From Hedera helix (Eukaryota; Streptophyta; Magnoliopsida; Apiales; Araliaceae), in contig OX359274.1 in assembly GCA_947179155.2 (NCBI GenBank), positions 49,808,064 to 49,872,063 on the forward strand: DNA of 64,000 nt, read 5' to 3'. The notes under the pieces were generated by a model that saw only the letters and a program-made list of their open reading frames with translations, did no database searches and was not told the DNA's origin. A program made the position numbers and the translations under genes. This document shows, piece after piece, positions 59,731 to 64,000 of the stretch. Every line of letters begins with the position of its first letter. Positions within the stretch are counted from its first letter, which is position 1.

Positions 59731-62335
59731 TGGTATGGGCCTTAAAGGTGGCATGCCGTTAGGTTGTGTCATGTATAGCAGCATATGAGTAGCAACCGGT
59801 TATCGTATGGCTCATTAACAAGCAGCGACACACGAAATTGTTAGATAGCATACACTTGTGCACGAGACTGCAAGGCAACGCGTATAGGCAGTGCATGAAC
59901 ACATTGGCTAGGCAGTGATGCATGGTAGTGAATTGTGGTATTCAGGCTAACACGACAGCATGTGACCCTCGAGCGTTAAGCACGCTAAGGAATGGCATGG
60001 GCAGACCCCAGCGTGCCAAGATGTATAACAGTGTGGGAACATGTTATGGTGCGACATAAGCTGAGATATTGATACACAACAATGTGCAGCAGGATGCACA
60101 CACCAATGAGGCATTTAGTTAAACACCTAATAAACATGGCGGTTATGAGCAGTTGAGAGAGTGCTGGTTGCATTTCTAGGACTAGGTCATGTGACTTATA
60201 GGTCATTTGGACACTTGTAGCATTTAAGAACTACAAGGGTAGTTGGAAAATTGTCACCCCTTTGTTGGCAACAACTTATTGGTGCAATCCTCTTGATGGT
60301 TGAGAGTGTCAACCACTATATATACTAGTCTTTGGACAAATTATTTTCTAAGCACGAGATATGCATTTTGTAGGTTAAATATCTTTACCTTAGTCGGTGT
60401 ATTCCTTAGGTTAATAAGAGATCAATAAAGGTTAGGATTGGTTCTCGTAAATACTTATGTTAGCTAGTGCGTGTGTGAGTTTAATTATATGTGAAATCTA
60501 TGTTTATTGGCATGCATTTGATGGTCAGATTGTGTGTCATAACAAATCAAGACATTGGCTTGGTGTAGCATTTAGTCAAGCACCAGTTGACAATTAAATA
60601 GGCAGATGGTATGTCGAAATGTTGGGCAGGGGGCATACGAGGAAGGCATACACTGAACAAAGGTTGTTGGTGGCATGAGTTTGAACTTGATGTGTCAAGG
60701 GGGCTGACTGGTGCATGACATAACGAGGTGCAGTGGGTGTGCAGCATGGGGCGAGTGTGCAATGCGTAGGCCCTAGTTATAAGTGTGGCGTGCAAGGCTA
60801 GCACATATACAACATACGGTGGGCGTGCGTTGTTGGGTAGGCACATAACGCTCACTGATGGGCATAGCAGATGAGCTTATGGTGCTGAAAGTAGGCATAT
60901 GGCTTGATTAGGCTAATAAGATGCATCGAAGGGCAGACGCATGGTAGTAGCATGCACATCGTGCTAATATACAAGTATGGGCTATGACCCTACTGACGGA
61001 CGTTAGCATGCGCTAATGGCACATAGTGTGGGATTGGTTGACCAAGTTTGGGGGAAGACTCGGGCCATCACAAGGTAAAAATTTGGAGTTAATTTTAGCC
61101 TTGTGATAACAGATATCAGAGCATGGTTTCGAGAATCACAAAAAATTATTGTGTTCGTGGTAGAAGCGAAGGCAACAATATGTTGTCAAAAGTATTGGGA
61201 CTTTGATAGTGAATGCAGCAACGGTGTTGCAAAAAATTCGTGACAGGAAAAATTATAAATGGTGTCAGAATTTTGGGTGTCAATCGATGTTGTTTGATGC
61301 ATTTATACAGAAGTTTAACCCATTTTGTGAGGACAACTAGTCAAGGAAAACCTTGCAGCGACGATGTGGATAAGGCGACAATTAAGGGTTTATGGGACTT
61401 TGGTTGTTTGCTACAATTGATCAAGGGTATAGGACCTTGGTTTGAATGTTGAAGCAGCAATGTTAGTGAGTCAAGTTTGTGGCAAGTACAGATAAAAAGG
61501 CTGTCAAGGCTTGTTGAGGCACTTGCTTGATGCTATGGACAACACCTAGGGAAGGGGTGTAGGGCCAGATTTTGATGGTAAAATAGGTGAAATTTATGGG
61601 CTAAAGGGAGTGAGGTTTCTACGATAATGTCATTAAAGCATGGACAAATGGACTTGACTATGATAATGGCATGAAAAAATTATGATCAAGGGTAACTAAA
61701 TGTTCTTGACATGGGCGGAATCACGATGGCTTCGTGGGCATACAAACTTGGTTATGAAAGCGGTTCAACATTTGTGCTTTGGGGGAGTCAAAGTATAATG
61801 GATATCTGATGGACTAGATATGAAGTGTTTTAACTCAATTTGATGAGGGTGTCGAGTATCTAAAGTGGGGAAAGTTTGATACGGGCCTTGAATGTGGCAT
61901 ACTATTGGGGCGTGTCATGGGTAGTAGCGTATGGGCAGCAACGGGTTGGGGCATTGGTAGACAACGATGAGCGAAACTGTTGGACAACATGCATTAATGC
62001 ATGAGACTATAGGACAACGTGCATAGGGGTAGTGCCTGGGCGCACTGACTGGGTAGTGGTGTATAGCAGCGAGCTGTGACATTTAGGCTGGTAAGGTAAC
62101 ATGTGACCCTTGGGCACTCGACGCACTAAGGCATAACATGGGCGGAGCCCAGCATGCTAAGATGCATGACAGTGTGAGGACATGTCATAGTGTGATATGG
62201 ACACACCACAGTGTGCAGCAGGATGCATACTTTAATGGGACATTTAGTCGAACACCTGGTAGACATGGAGGTTATGAGCAGTTGGGAGGTTGGTTACGTT
62301 TTTAGGACTTGGCCATGTGGCATATTGATAAGTAG
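59731..62335 (+). mobile_element. Non-autonomous LTR element, 3' LTR cut by another element
   Basis: The 5' LTR (59731-61111, about 1.38 kb) opens TGGTATGGGCCTT and closes TTGTGATAACA, followed at 61112 by GATATCAGAGCATGG, a tRNA-Met type primer site. The 3' LTR begins at 61877 (TGATACGGGCCTT) and repeats the first 450 bp of the 5' LTR (ATGTGACCCT, then GTGTGCAGCAGGATGCA and GGTTATGAGCAGTTG) before being interrupted at 62336. A purine tract AAAGTGGGGAAAG (61863-61875) precedes it. The 765-bp interior has no gag or pol. The region is markedly GC-richer than its surroundings. Confidence 0.8.
61863..61875 (+). other. Polypurine tract
   Basis: AAAGTGGGGAAAG directly upstream of the 3' LTR start TGATACGGGCC. 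It marks the LTR boundary and plus-strand priming. Confidence 0.65.
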
Positions 62336-63898
62336 ATTTTATGTCTATTTATTAGATATTTTTATGCTTAATTATTTGTGAGTTTTTAAGTATTTTTAGT
62401 ATTTTAGGTAATTTATTTAATTTAATGCTTTTTTTTATGTATTATTACTATTTTAAATATTTTTATATTATTTTTAAATTTATTTTGTAGGTAAAATAAA
62501 GAAATTAAAACTCAAGTGGCAAAATGGTAATTAAAGCTGTTGGATGGCAATATCGTAATTATGTTGAAGTTGGCGATCACTGGCAGTTTCGTAAATATCC
62601 GAAACATGCTAAGCGCCATGCGCGCATAATAGTTGGATAAGCAGCATAAGGCACAATGTCGTTTGGTGACTGCGGTAGCAGAAGAAGGGAAACTAGGCTT
62701 GGAAATCAACAACAGGCGTGTGTCACTTGAAGGAGGTGGCCAACAAATTTTTCTTCCTTTCCAAACGCATGGCAATGTGGTGGCTAACTTTTCAGCGTGG
62801 GTTCGAGGCGTGTATGGCTGAATATTCTTCCTTTCTTTTGCAGCGTCAGCGTGGGTTCTATTTGCAATGCATTAAAGGCAAATAAATAAATTTCAATTGT
62901 AATTTGGAGAAGGAATATTAATTAATTATTTTTATTTATTTATTTAGTATTTGTAAATTCTATTAAGGTTTGAAAAGTATAATTTCTATTAGGATTAGGA
63001 GGGGTATGTAGCTTATAAATAAAAGGTTTGAGATATAATTGGATATATAACTTTTTGCTAGAAAAATTATCTCTAATATTATTTGGGGCTTTTCATAGTT
63101 ATGTATAGCTAAATTATTTTTCTTGATTTAAATGATTGAAGTCATCAAGATTTATACACTGTAAGATTTAATTTATTTTAATTGTTCAATTTATCTTTTG
63201 AGTATTTGATATTTTTTTGTGATTATTTACATGATTGATTCGTTTGATTGCTAGGGTGCACACTAGTTTATTATACGTTTAAATCTGCTGCTAAATTAAA
63301 TATCAAATCCGTAATTATTTGGTCACTTTAATTTGCGAAGCAACTAAGATTAATAATTATTTTACAGATAAAAAAGTTATTGTATCTTAGGAAGAATATT
63401 CATCTAAATTAAATGCAGACGCTTGACTTGTGTTGTTTAGTTTAACAATCTCTCAATTTCTTAAAGCTACTAATATGTTAAATTTTTAACGTTTGTCTGA
63501 GGTTATTTAGTAGTAAGGGTTATTTAGATCGCTTGTTTCTGCTTAACTAAAAATAATGAGAGATAGAAAAATTATTTGAATGGAAAAAATTATTCCACGT
63601 TGACTATTTAAAATATAAATTGAGTTATTCTTGTGTCAATGATCAATCGTAAATTCTTGTGATGGTGGATGTTGACTTAAAGCAAAAAAAATTCTTCTCA
63701 TTTGTTTCATTAAATTACTTGCATAATTATATTAGTTAATTTTATTTAAAATTATTTTTTTATTGAAAACCCCCCAATTTTGGTTTACAAAACATAAAAT
63801 TAAATTAAGCATTCTATGTGGGATCGACTCTTATTTTCACTACTACATTAATATTTTTTTACAGTAAGATTTTATTTTTGGGTGTGTGTGACAGCACA
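62336..63898 (+). mobile_element. 5' LTR, family D, of a tRNA-Asp-primed Gypsy-type element
   Basis: It opens TGATAAGTAGATTTTATGTC and closes GTGACAGCACA, 1563 bp, almost the length of the solo LTR at 33689-35238. Both share the TATTTATTAGATATTTTTA stretch near the start. A primer site follows, so this is a 5' LTR and the body runs off the window. The target is the 3' LTR of the preceding element, with CATAT before it. The Athila/Tat lineage is inferred from the primer site. Confidence 0.8.
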
Positions 63899-63905
63899 TC
63901 AAATT

Positions 63906-63923
63906 TTGGCACTGTTGTCAGGG
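63906..63923 (+). other. Primer-binding site, tRNA-Asp type, decayed
   Basis: TGGCACTGTTGTCAGGGA differs from the plant Athila/Tat-type site TGGCGCCGTTGCCGGGGA only by transitions (G to A or C to T) at CG and CHG positions, the pattern left by methylated cytosine decay. The remaining 77 bases of the window are internal element sequence without a frame. Confidence 0.7.
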
Positions 63924-64000
63924 AGTAATTTTATTTATTTTTCTGCTTTTGTAAATTTTATTTTAATTTAATTTTCATATTTTATTTGAGTTGTGCAAGT

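Noticed and set aside
60547..60855. Frames within the GC-richer LTR, also 59985-60206 and 61213-61452
   Set aside because: They lie in LTR or empty interior sequence, show no domain, and correspond to direct-repeat DNA, so higher GC alone explains the open frames.

Overview
The window is nuclear DNA of a eudicot plant. It is very AT-rich, has spliced genes with GT-AG introns (one intron starts with GC), and carries typical plant transposon classes and a plant-specific group III WRKY factor. I cannot fix the species.

Only three genes look intact, all on the minus strand: a group III WRKY transcription factor (1674-3685, 3 exons), a small coiled-coil protein of unknown function (46560-47482, 3 exons) and a two-module PRC-barrel protein (48575-53053, 7 exons). 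I rebuilt each exon by exon: all junctions keep frame and the reading frames close at 327, 218 and 415 residues. A degenerate tRNA-Ile lies between the last two genes, and a truncated copy of part of the PRC-barrel gene lies at about 45680-46260.

Everything else is transposon and repeat, much of it nested and datable by order. (1) 5113-12839: an old small Copia-type element. Its 5' LTR was hit by a solo LTR (5469-8020) and, 11 bp away, by a complete CACTA transposon (8032-11704). The CACTA carries broken exons of three host genes: HD-ZIP IV, a WAT1-like transporter and DENR. (2) 14577 to about 22750: a second CACTA-type element, 5' end only, with exons of four more host genes (UPF0047/YjbQ, UBP12/13-type ubiquitin protease, NOT1, clathrin heavy chain). 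It is also hit by a MITE and a solo LTR. (3) 26542-38460: a 1.23-kb segmental duplication, a solo LTR inside another solo LTR, a 187-bp satellite array, and a second solo LTR within a solo LTR inserted in that array. (4) 38870-45430: long-inverted-repeat (MULE-like) elements, one with a FAR1-type fragment. (5) 53698-57394: a non-autonomous hAT element with an 8-bp target duplication, split by another solo LTR. (6) 59731 to the end: a non-autonomous LTR element whose 3' LTR is cut by the 5' LTR of a tRNA-Asp-primed Gypsy-type element that runs off the window.

Seven solo LTRs from four families are each bounded by TG...CA and an exact 5-bp target duplication, four of them from one family. No intact transposase or retrotransposon polyprotein is visible. 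The most notable content is therefore the pair of gene-capturing CACTA elements and the ordered nests, not a gene operon.
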